Below, in pieces: positions 1 to 11,500 of a stretch of 64,000 nt of DNA. Under the pieces are notes generated by a model. The model did not search any database, was not told the DNA's origin, and saw nothing but the letters and a program-made list of their open reading frames with translations. The DNA comes from Argopecten irradians (lineage: Eukaryota; Mollusca; Bivalvia; Pectinida; Pectinidae). The stretch covers positions 5,861,501-5,925,500 of the forward strand of contig NC_091144.1 in NCBI RefSeq assembly GCF_041381155.1, given 5' to 3'. A program made the position numbers and the translations under genes. How positions within the stretch are numbered: position 1 is the stretch's first letter; every line of letters begins with the position of its first letter.

Positions 1-695
1 AGGCTAGCAGTTACAATACTAGTCCGCATAATTTGGTGTTGCTGATTTGATGATTTTGGCCACTCCTCAACATATACCAAACCAAAACCGTGGCCAAAGT
101 TTGGAAACATTTTAAGTTTTACAATATAACAGAAAGGCTAGAGGGTGGATGGGTGCAATTATTCTATATATACATATATATATTGACATGTGAATTAAAG
201 TATATAGTAGGAATAGTGAAGATGTGGTTATCTACCACTCATCAGTTGATTACATTACAGAGTAGTGACTTAAATGAATATCTATTGTTTTCAATAGACA
301 TTTGATACAACTAGATATACAAAGATCTTGACCATGATCCTGTTAACGTTGCTGAACTTTCACCACCTATTGTACCATGCATGTACATCTAAAACTTTCA
401 AGTCTGCCTACATGCTCTGTATCAGACAACTAGAGAAGGAAAAGTTAATTTTTAATTAGCCATGTGCTAGTTTAATCAGTCTGTTTCAGCCCTAAAGTCA
501 CTAATTAGGTTATCGTGTCTGCTAAAGGACCACAGTTTTACAATTGGTTGTTAATTAGGTTAGCTGATCATACACAGATTAGCTATTGCTCGTGAAGTCA
601 ATTTTCCATTTCTTTTCTTGTAGTTTAGAAGTCACTTGACTTAGCCAGCAGGTGTGTTCTATGTGTTGTGACTTAAGTCCCTGTTTCCATTACAG
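1..695. other. AT-rich stretch without recognisable gene
   Basis: I see no convincing coding exon here. The only longer open frame (90-305) has low-complexity composition and resembles no family I recognise. The stretch ends in a good acceptor at 695, which opens a candidate UTR exon. Confidence 0.5.
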
Positions 696-815
696 GTAGT
701 ACGATCTACCAGACGGCATGGACCTGTGTTTTATGTACTGGATTAGCTGGACTTGCTGCTGACCAGATGGGCCGCTAATCCACTTATCATTAGCGTACTG
801 GAGAAAACTTTTACT
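696..815 (+). other. Candidate 5' UTR exon (MGAT2 or an upstream transcript)
   Basis: A pyrimidine-rich tract ending in TTTCCATTACAG precedes the segment, and ACT|GTAAGTACC follows it, so it is bounded by near-consensus splice sites. No frame reads through convincingly: one frame stops early and another runs only to a stop inside the segment. If it is an exon, it is probably non-coding. It lies about 4.3 kb upstream of the MGAT2 start codon on the same strand. This is inference from splice-site quality only; transcript evidence would decide. Confidence 0.35.
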
Positions 816-1017
816 GTAAGTACCTAAAAATGCTACACCATTATGTAGTTATAAACAAACTGAACCTTGTTAATATAAGTATAGGTCTGAGATATATACA
901 TTTTGAATGGTGGTACAAACGTCTTTAAAAAGAAAAGTGATTATTCTCATATTTCATCTTATACATGGTATACATTAACCTAGTAAGACTATACTGTAAT
1001 GGTATATGACTTTAGAA

Positions 1018-2560
1018 TCAGGTACCTACTCTGTCATCGCTGTCTTAACTCAGGTACCTACTCTGTCATCACTGTCTTAACTCAGGTACCTACTCTGTCA
1101 TCGCTGCCTTAACTCAGGTACCTACTCTGTCATCACTGCCTTAACTCAGGTACCTACTCTGTCATCACTGCCTTAACTCAGGTACCTACTCTGTCATCAC
1201 TGCCTTAACTCAGGTACCTACTCTGTCATCACTGCCTTAACTCAGGTACCTACTCTGTCATCACTGCCTTAACTCAGGTACCTACTGCAATACTGTCATC
1301 CTGCTTAACTCAGGTACCTACTCTAACTTGGGTGATCGCTGTCCTGTTCTCTAACTCAGGTACCTACTCTCTGCCTTAACTCATACTATAACTTGGTGGT
1401 GATCGCAGTCTGGTAAACTCAGGTACCTACTCTAATATTGGGTGATCTCTGCTTAACTCAGGTACCTACTCTAATACTTGGGTGATCTCTGCCTTAACTC
1501 AGGTCCTACCTAATACTTGGGTGATCTCTGCTTAACTCAGGTACCTACTCTAATACTTGGGGACCTGCTTAATCAGGACTACTCTAATACTTGGTGATCT
1601 CTGCCTTAACTCAGGTACCTACTCTAATACTTGGGTGATCTCTGTCTTAACTCAGGTACCTACTCTAATACTTGGGTGATCTCTGTCTTAACTCAGGTAC
1701 CTACTCTAATACTTGGGTGATCTCTGCCTGCCTTAACTCAGGTACCTACTCTAATACTTGGGTGATCTCTGTCTTAACTCAGGTACCTACTCTAATACTT
1801 GGGGGATCTCTGCCTTAACTCAGGTACCTACTCTAATACTTGGGTGATCTCTGCCTTAACTCAGGTACCTACTCTAATACTTGGGGGATCTCTGCCTTAA
1901 CTCAGGTACCTACTCTAATACTTGGGGGATCTCTGCCTTAACTCAGGTACCTACTCTAATACTTGGGGATCTCTCTGTCCTAACTCAGGTACCTAACTCT
2001 ATACTTGGGTGATCTCTGCCTTAACTCAGGTACCTACTCTAATACTTGGGGATCTCTGCCTTAACTCAGGTACCTACTCTAATACTTGGGTGATCTCTGC
2101 CTTAACTCAGGTACCTACTCTAATACTTGGGTGATCTCTGCCTTAACTCAGGTACCTACTCTAATACTTGGGTGATCTCTGCCTTAACTCAGGTACCTAC
2201 TCTAATACTTGGGTGATCTCTGCCTTAACTCAGGTACCTACTCTAATACTTGGGGATCCTGCTACTCTCGACCTTAACTCAGGGACCTACTCTAATACTT
2301 GGGGGGTCTTATCAGTACCTCTCTGATCTCTGCTTAACTCAGTAACTCTAATAACTTGGGGACTGCTCGCTAACTAATACTAATACTTGGTGACCTGTAA
2401 CTCATACCTATCAGGTACCTACTCTAATACTTGGGTGATCTGCTTAACTCAGGTACCTACTCTATACTTGGGGATCTCGCTAACTCAGGTACCTACTCTA
2501 ATACTTGGGGATCTCTGCTTAACTCAGTACCTACTCTAATACTTGTTGTCGCTGTCTTAA
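1018..2560. repeat. Minisatellite, 32-bp then 41-bp units
   Basis: The core is AGGTACCTACTC followed by a variable middle and CCTTAACTC. The first eight or so units are about 32 bp and carry TGTCATCACTG. Later units are about 41 bp and carry TAATACTTGGGTGATCTCTG. From about 2230 to 2540 the units break up with many single-base gaps, which could be real decay or poor consensus sequence. The array lies upstream of the MGAT2 start exon. Confidence 0.95.
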
Positions 2561-4342
2561 TTCGTTGTTTAATTTGTTTTTGAGATGAAAAATCCATGTT
2601 TTGCTGCATTTCTGTTTCAGAAATGGAATAACCCCTAGCTTGTACATTGAATTCTGATTAGTTTCTCCTTTTATCAAGTTGATTATTAGAACTTAATAGA
2701 TTAGGTGATATAAATATGTCATTCTGTGACTCTAGCTTCATTAAAAATTTTATAGAGTTACCGCCCTTTAGTTTGTTCCTATGTGTCTTAGTAACAATCC
2801 AATTACATTGATCAGTTATTGCCCTTCGTTTCTATATGTAAACTTTCATTCATACCTACGTACGGGTGTAATACTGGCTGGTCTACAGCAATACACTCAT
2901 GTCGCCTGAGGCTCTATTGCATGGCAACCCATGCAATAAAGCTCGTGACGTTATGGCGTCAACAAAAACTCTATTTCCTTGGTAAAATTTTAACATTTTT
3001 TCACACAAATATGACAAGTTTTACTTTAACAGATGCAAACCATGGAATTTGTGATGTAAAATATCACGTAATTTTTCAAAATTGAAAATTGACTTCCAGT
3101 TGTGGTTTGCTTCGAATTATTTCAAAATGGCGGGATATATTAGTTGTAAAATTGCAATTAAACGTTGAAGTATGAAAGAAAAATGCTCTTGCCTAAGTTG
3201 ATATGAAGGATAATTATTCTACCCTCGGGATCACAAAATATTGCAAAACCCTCGGCAAGCCTCAGGTTTTACTTCATTTTTTGACCCTTAGGTAGAATAT
3301 CCCTATCCTTCATATCCACATACGAAAGAGTCTTATAATATATAATATGGCCTGTGGCACTTCTTACTGAATTGTATTAATGCACTTGCACATTTTAGTA
3401 TTACATGTAACATGTGCCATTGTTTAAGCCCCAGGTGTGAAATGTATAAGTTATATACCATCAATGTACAAATTTCAACTCCAATTATACCGATTCAACC
3501 TTCTTACTCAACTTTATCTCACTTGACCCAGAGCTATGAGGGCATATGGACATCATGTGTTCATGTTGTCTTGATTAGTAAATCAAATTGGTATACATCT
3601 GATTGTAAAACGATTGGAAATCAACACGGTCTTCCAGCTGTTACTGAGGTTCAGCTGTATTCTGTTTAGAGAGATATTCTTTAAATTTGGAGAAATGATG
3701 TTTTATTATTTGTGATGAATATATAATGGTACTGTAAAACAATGCAATTTTTGCTTTGATTTCTAATTCTAAAATTTCATAATTTTAGCTACACAGTTCA
3801 AACATTCACAAATTATTATGCATGGCATGGGGTAATTTTTGCGATCAAGTGACCTTTGTGCAATTACCGGGAATTTCCCAGGCCCCTAATTTGCATAAAT
3901 TTCCATGTGTACAGTAACTTATTATTTCATGTATTGAATATTCACAGCCGAAATGATGTCCTACCAAAACCAGCAATACAATAGGAACAAAATATATCTG
4001 AACCATATCGGTAATTATGGACTAACATCTGAACAATTCCTTTACTAGCCTAACAAGATCATGAACTGTCCATATGTACCTTTTAGGGAGTATAAGTCAC
4101 CAGTGACGTTATTGATATGCTGTTTCTAGATCTACCAATAAGCTGGGGGACTAATTTAGAGATAGTAGCGTTATAAATAAATCTTAAATGTAAATATGCA
4201 TACAAAATTGATAAAAAAATAAACCTGATGATGACAGACTATTCCCAGACAGAAGACTAAATAACTGTTGACCAATCTGTGTGTGTAGAAGGATGTGTTA
4301 TCTGAAATATGTCCTGTATTATAAGTTTGTTTTCCCTTTCAG
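2561..4342. other. Gene-free stretch with a small foldback
   Basis: No coding exon is recognised. The open frames at 2819-3085 and 3412-3669 have no family resemblance. A degenerate inverted repeat lies at about 3200-3234 against 3285-3317 (GATATGAAGGATA paired with TATCCTTCATATC), with a short GC-richer centre. It looks like an old foldback or MITE. Confidence 0.45.
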
Positions 4343-4406
4343 GTGGCATACTTATAATAGAGAGTGGTGAGGGACATCTGTTACTGCTGACGACAGTGGA
4401 ACATAT
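4343..4406 (+). other. Candidate 5' UTR exon of MGAT2
   Basis: The segment sits between an acceptor (TTTTCCCTTTCAG) and a donor (ATAT|GTAAGA). It is 64 nt long with no sustained reading frame. It lies 600 bp upstream of the MGAT2 start exon, so it could be a 5' leader exon. The support is splice-site quality and position only. Confidence 0.3.
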
Positions 4407-5024
4407 GTAAGAGACAGTCCAGGATTACCTGTATCAGCTATTCATCCTCTAATAATTACAGGGATTTTCAAGTACATATACATGGACAACTGCCAGTGGA
4501 CATGGACTAGCAGATCTTCTCTACATGGCTGCTGAAGACAGCTGGTACAACCTAGACGCTCACAACTTCCTTTATCTGTTACTGCGGAAGCTTGATGTTC
4601 TGGAGTTGAAATGTAACTTATGTAATGAAAACCTAGAGACAGAATTGATTCTAAACTACGGTCAGGTATTAGGTGTAATCTTCTTCCAGACAATTTTGTG
4701 ATTTATGGTCAGCCGTCTGTATGATGAATTGTAAATTTGGAGTGGGGTTTAGCCGAGGGGTTATTGTGTCTGAATTACATTATTGTCATTGAGTGGAATA
4801 CACTACAAGGCAACTCAACACGTCATTGTCTAGATCAAGATTAAAAAAATCTGTCTAGATCAGGATTAAAAAAATTTTCAACTCTAGCTTTATGAAATAA
4901 ATAAATAGAATGCTAGGTGGTGACTGTAGATAGAATGTGTGTTTACAGGATAGTTTAGTATCTAGCCCTTTGTGTTAGATGTGATTTTTCTATTTTACGT
5001 AATCCTTCTGTGATACTAAGAGAG

Positions 5025-5579
5025 ATGAAGGTTCGCCCCACTCGTCTCATCAGGACTCTGTTTATGGTCATCCTGGTTCTATTCGTTTTCCTCAATATGC
5101 ATGTCCTGATGCACTTCGAACCCCGAAACAGTGATGAAATCAGTCGATCTCTGCTCCATAAACTTCGTCACCAGGGGAACTGGGGCGATACAGCACACGT
5201 TCAGACACGATTATCGGAATTAAGCGATGCCAAAAATGGGAACGATTCAAGTGGATTAGAAGTGTTTATACCTGTGAATCAGTATAACAAGACATTCCTT
5301 CATCGCGAGATTGAGGAGAGTAACTTAACACAGATTCGTCTGGAAATAGAACGAGCCAATCGGGAACAGTTTATACATAACCTCAATAGGTTTGGGTTAA
5401 AACTGAAATCAGACAGTGTTGTGATTGTGGTTCAAGTTCACGATCGATCCCAGTACCTCCAGATTCTCATAGACTCCTTAAGAAAAGTTAATCAAATTAA
5501 GGACTCACTTTTAATATTCAGTCATGATGTCTATTCCGACGAACTGAACAAAATTGTACGTTCAGTGGATTTTTGTCCA
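5025..5579 (+). CDS. MGAT2: MGAT2 coding exon 1 (cytoplasmic tail, anchor, stem)
   Basis: The exon is preceded by acceptor GTGTTTACAG at 4948, so 4949-5024 is probably 5' UTR. It carries MKVRPTRLIRTLF followed by a hydrophobic run (MVILVLFVFLNMHVLMH), and ends ...SVDFCP before CCA|GTAAGT in phase 0. It holds 185 codons. Confidence 0.93.
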
Positions 5580-8500
5580 GTAAGTATTTTGTATTTCATT
5601 GTTTTAATTTTTTTCCCTTTAACTGGAAGTAAGTGGAAACTATTGAAAACTTTGAGTTAACCAAATATTCTAGTAATGTGTATCATACTGTGATTTCACC
5701 AACAAATCATTTCATTTTGAATAGAGTGTTGAAGATAGACACATTTGAGTAAAATAGATTTTTTCTATATATATATATTTATATATATATAAGAAATAAA
5801 AACAATAACGACTGACTAGTGAGCGCTTTCGCCCCATTCAAGCAAGTATGAATGGGGCGAAAGCGCTCACTAGTCAGTCGTTATTGTTTTTATTTCTTAT
5901 AGATTTCGTCCGTAAGGATTTTTCTTTAAATTTATCATATATATATATATATATACATAATGTAAGTGTCACTGATTCGATAATTATGGGGCAAAAATAG
6001 TTCCAATTGTGTAGACAAAATTTTCCAAGGCTGTCTGTAGCTATACCTCTTTATCATGATCATGAGACACACATAAAACATAGTCACATGAGAGATGCAA
6101 ATCTCGCTGTAAGGTAGTTATAGAGGCACAACTTCCAATTTGGTAAGGATTTTAGTAGAAAGTTAAATTCATACTAGGTAAGTAGCACAAAATATGCATG
6201 ACATACTCTCTGTCATGGACTTTATATTTTAGTTATATGTATGAAAAAATTGAGATCTTCTACTCAGGGAATTATTGTAGACAACCTAAGGTGGATATAT
6301 AAGGTCTCTTGAGTAAGGTTAAGAGTGTCCTGCATCTAAAATAGAAGACACTCCGGATCTAAATGTAAATCATGTTTCCTCATACATGATTATATAAAAC
6401 ACTTAAACTTTATCAATAATGCGGTGTATATAAACATTTTGTCGGTCCCAGGTCTTTCATTAATAAGAGTTTGAGTGATCATGATTGTTAATAAGAGCTT
6501 GGGTGATCATAATTGTTAATAAGAGCATGGGTGATCATGATCTTAACAGGTTGTGCAGACAAAACCCTGTGAACTATATAAGAACTATCAAAAGTTTCCA
6601 TATTATAATTCCATATGAGACTAAGTCACAACTACTTTATAACTATCATTCCTACATATGAATTATGTATAGCAGCATCACGATAGATGTAGTAGATGTG
6701 AAAGTTATTCATACAGGACTCTATATATACAGGCCTGCTTGTAGAAATGCCATTACCGGTAGTGTACATTCAGGTAAGGAAATAATTAGGTAGGTCATGC
6801 AAGGAAAGCCGACTGTGAAAGTCAAACAGTTATCATCAATAGATTTGTGTTCTGTAAAACCTCTTTAACTCGATCAGCAGGTCTAGGGGACCCTGTTACT
6901 AAATAAAGGCATACATGTACTGGGATGGGGTAATTTAATTATCACGATCGAGTCATCAGAATTCAGTCATCCACAGTCAAAATCTCATGACAAACCATGC
7001 ATGTCAATGTTGCTTTAACTTCTGTATTGTACGTAGGGTCTTAACCATTTAAAAAACAATAATTTATGAAAGTGAAAATGTTTTGATAAAAATGCTGACA
7101 TTAAAAAAATCTCAAGGGTATTCAATGGAAAGGGGGCGACATATATTTCTGGTTGAGAATAAGGGGTATTCAACGAACAATGGTTCAAGCTATCCAGGTT
7201 TTGTATATTAAATATATAGGGACATGGTCAGGATAATGCAATAAAAATAGTTTGACAAACAGTGTATTCAAGCAATACAAGTTTGAGATAGATGGAATAC
7301 TGTATATGCTTTCTCAATATTTTTCAACAAATTTGAAATAAATAATAAATAAATTATAGTATACCAGGTACAGAGTCAGTCTGGGAAGAAAAAAAAACCC
7401 AGCAACACTTGCATTGAAGAACATAAAACATGCACAAAAAATTAAACATTTGAGAAAAAAAATTAGTTCAAATTCATGGTTCATGGTTTGTTGGTAAATG
7501 GCTTACTTAAGCTATTGGTGACACATATATCTTCATGAGGATTGCGCTACAAGATTGTAGACGATAAATAATAAAACTACTCTACGGCTATATATATAAG
7601 GTACAAAAGATTTCACTACAAGATTGTAGACGATAAATAATAAAACTACTCTACAGCTATATATATAAGGTACAAAAGATTTCACTACAAGATTGTAGAC
7701 GATAAATAATAAAACTACTCTACAGCTATATATATAAGGTACAAAAGATTTCACTACAAGATTGTAGACGATAAATAATAAAACTACTCTACAGCTATAT
7801 ATATAAGGTACAAAAGATTTCACTTCAAGATTGTAGAAGATAAATAATAAAACTAGTACAGCTATATATATAAGGTACAAAAGATTTCACTTCAAGATTG
7901 TAGACGATAAATAATAAAACTAGTACAGCTATATATATAAGGTACAAAAGATTTCACTACAAGATTGTAGACGATAAATAATAAAACTACTCTACAGCTA
8001 TATATATAAGGTACAAAAGATTTCACTACAAGATTGTAGACGATAAATAATAAAACTACTCTACAGCTATGTATATAAGGTACAAAAGATTTCACTACAA
8101 GATTCTAGACGATAAATAAATAAATGATAAAACTACTCTACAGCTATATCTAAGGTACAAAAGATTTCGCTGGCGTAATTGACCCAATACTGTTATATAT
8201 ATATATATTCAATCTTGATTTAAAAGCACTTTGGGACTCTGGGCTTTTACAACATCTTACGGGATGGAGTTCCAGTTTTATAATTATGTTGAAATGTTAA
8301 TGTTAGTTTTAAATCTGTCTTTTTATAAAGGTTTTGAGAACTCCTTCGTAGATATCAATGAACAAGCTAAGCCTAGCCTAGCTACAGACCCCCAGATGTA
8401 AGGTTTAGATATAGGAATTTCTCAAGCTGAATTTTGATTCTTGATTGTCTCCTCTTTATTTAGAGACCAAAATTATACAGCCTATTCTTATGCCCTGCCA

Positions 8501-11500
8501 TATGAAATGTGGTATTGGGCATATGTATATGTAGAGGTGTGTATCCAAAGTGGGTGGCCATCAATACGATACCTATCGTCGTACAGGGACACGATATATA
8601 TATATGATACATATCTTAATAAATGGGTCATGATACGACATTCATTACGAAAAATTGTCTTTCACTCAAACAGATTATGCCTTGTCTTATAGATGCACCC
8701 TAGTTTTAAGATAAAATTTTAGAATTTTACCAACTGCTGGATTGTACAAAATTTAATGTACTATTGGGACTCAACCAACAAAAAACTTGATTCTGAATGT
8801 ATCAAGGAAGAAACCTATCTCTGTAAAGTTATTTAGCTTTCTACTTGGAATCAGTAGAAGATTGCAAACAACCTTTTAATAAAACCTATTTCTATACGTT
8901 AATTTTTTCAGGTGATGCAAATATATTTTCCCATTACACTTCAATTACATCCCAAGGAATTTCCTGGCCAGCACCCCAACGACTGTCCGCGGGATGTGAA
9001 GAAAGACGAGTGAGTAATTGGAAGAATAAAGTAAAGAACTCGACTGATTATAGTCATAATTGTTTCCTATATATTGTGTGATCTTAGGACTTATTGAGTA
9101 AGCTTTACATATACAAGGTCTTAAACGATTGATAAATTTTCAGTTTAAGTTGAAATTTATACATGTATTGGAATTTGACTCATTGAACGTACAGACAATA
9201 GCTAGTTTACGAAATCATTATCAATTATTTGCTGCTCTGATATAAGTTACTTCTACAAACACCATAAATACGATATCAGGTTAAATTGTTGTAGCAGATC
9301 TGGAATGATTTGTCAGTGTTAAATTGATGTGGCCATTATTTTTTAGGGCATTAAAGAAAAAATGTAACAATGCTGCATTCCCAGATAAATATGGCCATTA
9401 CAGAGAACCAAAATACTGCCAAACCAAGCACCATTGGTTGTGGAAGGTAACGTACCACAAACTTATACAGATTTCATGGTTAGAAAACATAACCAGGGTT
9501 AGCTGTAGACTTATACAGATTTCATGGTTAGAAAACATACCCAGGGGCAGCTGTATACTTCTACAGATTCCATGGTTAGAAAACATACCCAGGGGCAGCT
9601 GTATACTTCTACAGATTCCATGGTTAGAAAACATACCCAGGGGCAGCTGTATACTTCTGCAGATTTCATGGTTAGAAAACATACCCAAGGTTAGCTGTGT
9701 TCATATACAGATTTCACAAATATGGTTTTAGTCATATAACATACCGAGGATTAGTGTTTTTTTTGTTAGTTTTTTTTGTCCTATTGTTTTTTTGCTCTAT
9801 CTTCCACAGCTGTTTGATACCTTGTGGCGTGGCGAGGGGTATATAAAACATCAGTGACTGTATAAATGTCTCATTAGCACATTAGATACATTAAACATTG
9901 ATCATAGTGGGTGTATTCTGTATTTGCATATAACAGAGTTATCTGCTCTTGGGGGTAGGTTTTGATTGTGACGTCATGTGTTTGAGAACGTAATGCGATA
10001 CTTTTCGAAGAAAACGACGTGAATTGCGCTCACAAAATAATGACGTAACCATTGATACCTACTCGCAAGGGAGCTAACTCTGTAATATGCAGAGATGGAA
10101 TTTGTGACAAATCGGCTGTTCCAGCAGCGATAATTCAATTGTTTGTGTAAATATAATCACTTTTAGTGTCTGCTATTCTGAAATTGTTTAAGAACAATTT
10201 ATTAGCATGCTAATCTTGCACCTGTTTTATTTTTTGAATCCAATTTTATTACAATTTTATCTGATTTGCAATTATATACAGTGACACCTGTGTGACCACC
10301 TCTGTATAAAGACCACTTGTTTAATAAGACCCCTTTTTGGGTCCCAAATGGCTGATTACATGACATTTTAAAAACCACATAGCTATGATGACCACCTTGT
10401 CTCTGTCACTTGTTTAATAGATATATTTCAATGTATTTAAAACATTTGGAATGTTAAAGGAAATGAAAAACAATTGTAAGGCCTGTTCATTAGGTTTAAA
10501 AACTACTTATGACATAACTGGCCCATCTAGCCATGTCATAAATATCGTAAGACACATGTGTAATAACACTATTGTGACGTCACAAGCAGTTTTGACGTCA
10601 TTATTTTTATATGACATAGCTAGTATGATTGTCACATTAGAGGAAAAAGTCACATCCGAGCCGGATTTCTACTGTTTTATATAGAGACAAAATTAAAATA
10701 AGTATTTCACTTATACTTTTATTAATAAAAGTTATGTGATAAACAGAATCTTACACTTGTGACTATGTAATGTGAAATTTATCAAACTCGCTAAATAAGC
10801 CACTCATGTAAGATCCTGTATTTACCAAGGGGTAGATTTATTTATCAGATGAATGTTGATTTTGATGACTTGTTCAATTATGCTAGATTTGAGGGATGAG
10901 AGAGGATGGGCAATCAGATATTTTTGTCGAAAAATAATCTATAAACTTATGATTGAGGACTTTTTTGTTTTGACAGTTGGACCGTGTGTTTGATAAGTTA
11001 GATGTTATGAAGAACTACACTGGCCATGTGTTACTGTTGGAGGAGGATTATTATGTAGCTCCAGACATCATCACAGTTATACAGATGATGAATAACTTAA
11101 AGAAAAGGTCAGTATACATATCTGGATGGCCAATGGAACATCTTTTCCTGTTTTAGAATACTCTATCAAAGTTTGTGTGACAGCTATTTGGTAGATCTGT
11201 ATGAACACTTTATCAAAGTTTGTGTGACAGCCATTTGGTAGATCTGTGTGAACACTTTATCAAAGTTTGTGTGTGACAGCCATTTGGTAGATCTGTGTGA
11301 ACACTTTATCAAAGTTTGTGTGTGACAGCCATTTGGTAGATCTGTGTGAACACTTGATCAAAGTTTGTGCGTGAGTCATTAGGTAGATCTGTGGGAATAC
11401 TTTATCAAAGTTTGTGTGTGACAGCCATTTGGTAGGTCTGTGGGAACACTTTATCAAAGTTTGTGTGTGACAGCCATTTGATAGGTCTGTGCAAACACTT

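Larger units (their letters stand above)
5581..8911 (+). other. MGAT2 intron 1
   Basis: This is a 3.3-kb intron holding a long perfect hairpin (5789-5900), AT dinucleotide tracts on both sides of it, and a 69-bp minisatellite (7544-8165). The stretches 5960-7540 and 8170-8900 show no exon or recognisable element. Confidence 0.8.

Noticed and set aside
1018..2560. CRISPR-like appearance of regular repeats
   Set aside because: Units are contiguous variants with no unique spacers, and the sequence is clearly eukaryotic.
4442..4693. Minus-strand 83-codon frame and plus-strand exon-like segment after 4450
   Set aside because: No family match and no consistent splice-site pair; possibly leader sequence of MGAT2, but unsupported.
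7533..8095. Minus-strand frames repeating VVLLFIVYNLVVKSFVPYIYS
   Set aside because: Translation of the 69-bp minisatellite in MGAT2 intron 1; the hydrophobic look is an effect of AT-rich sequence.
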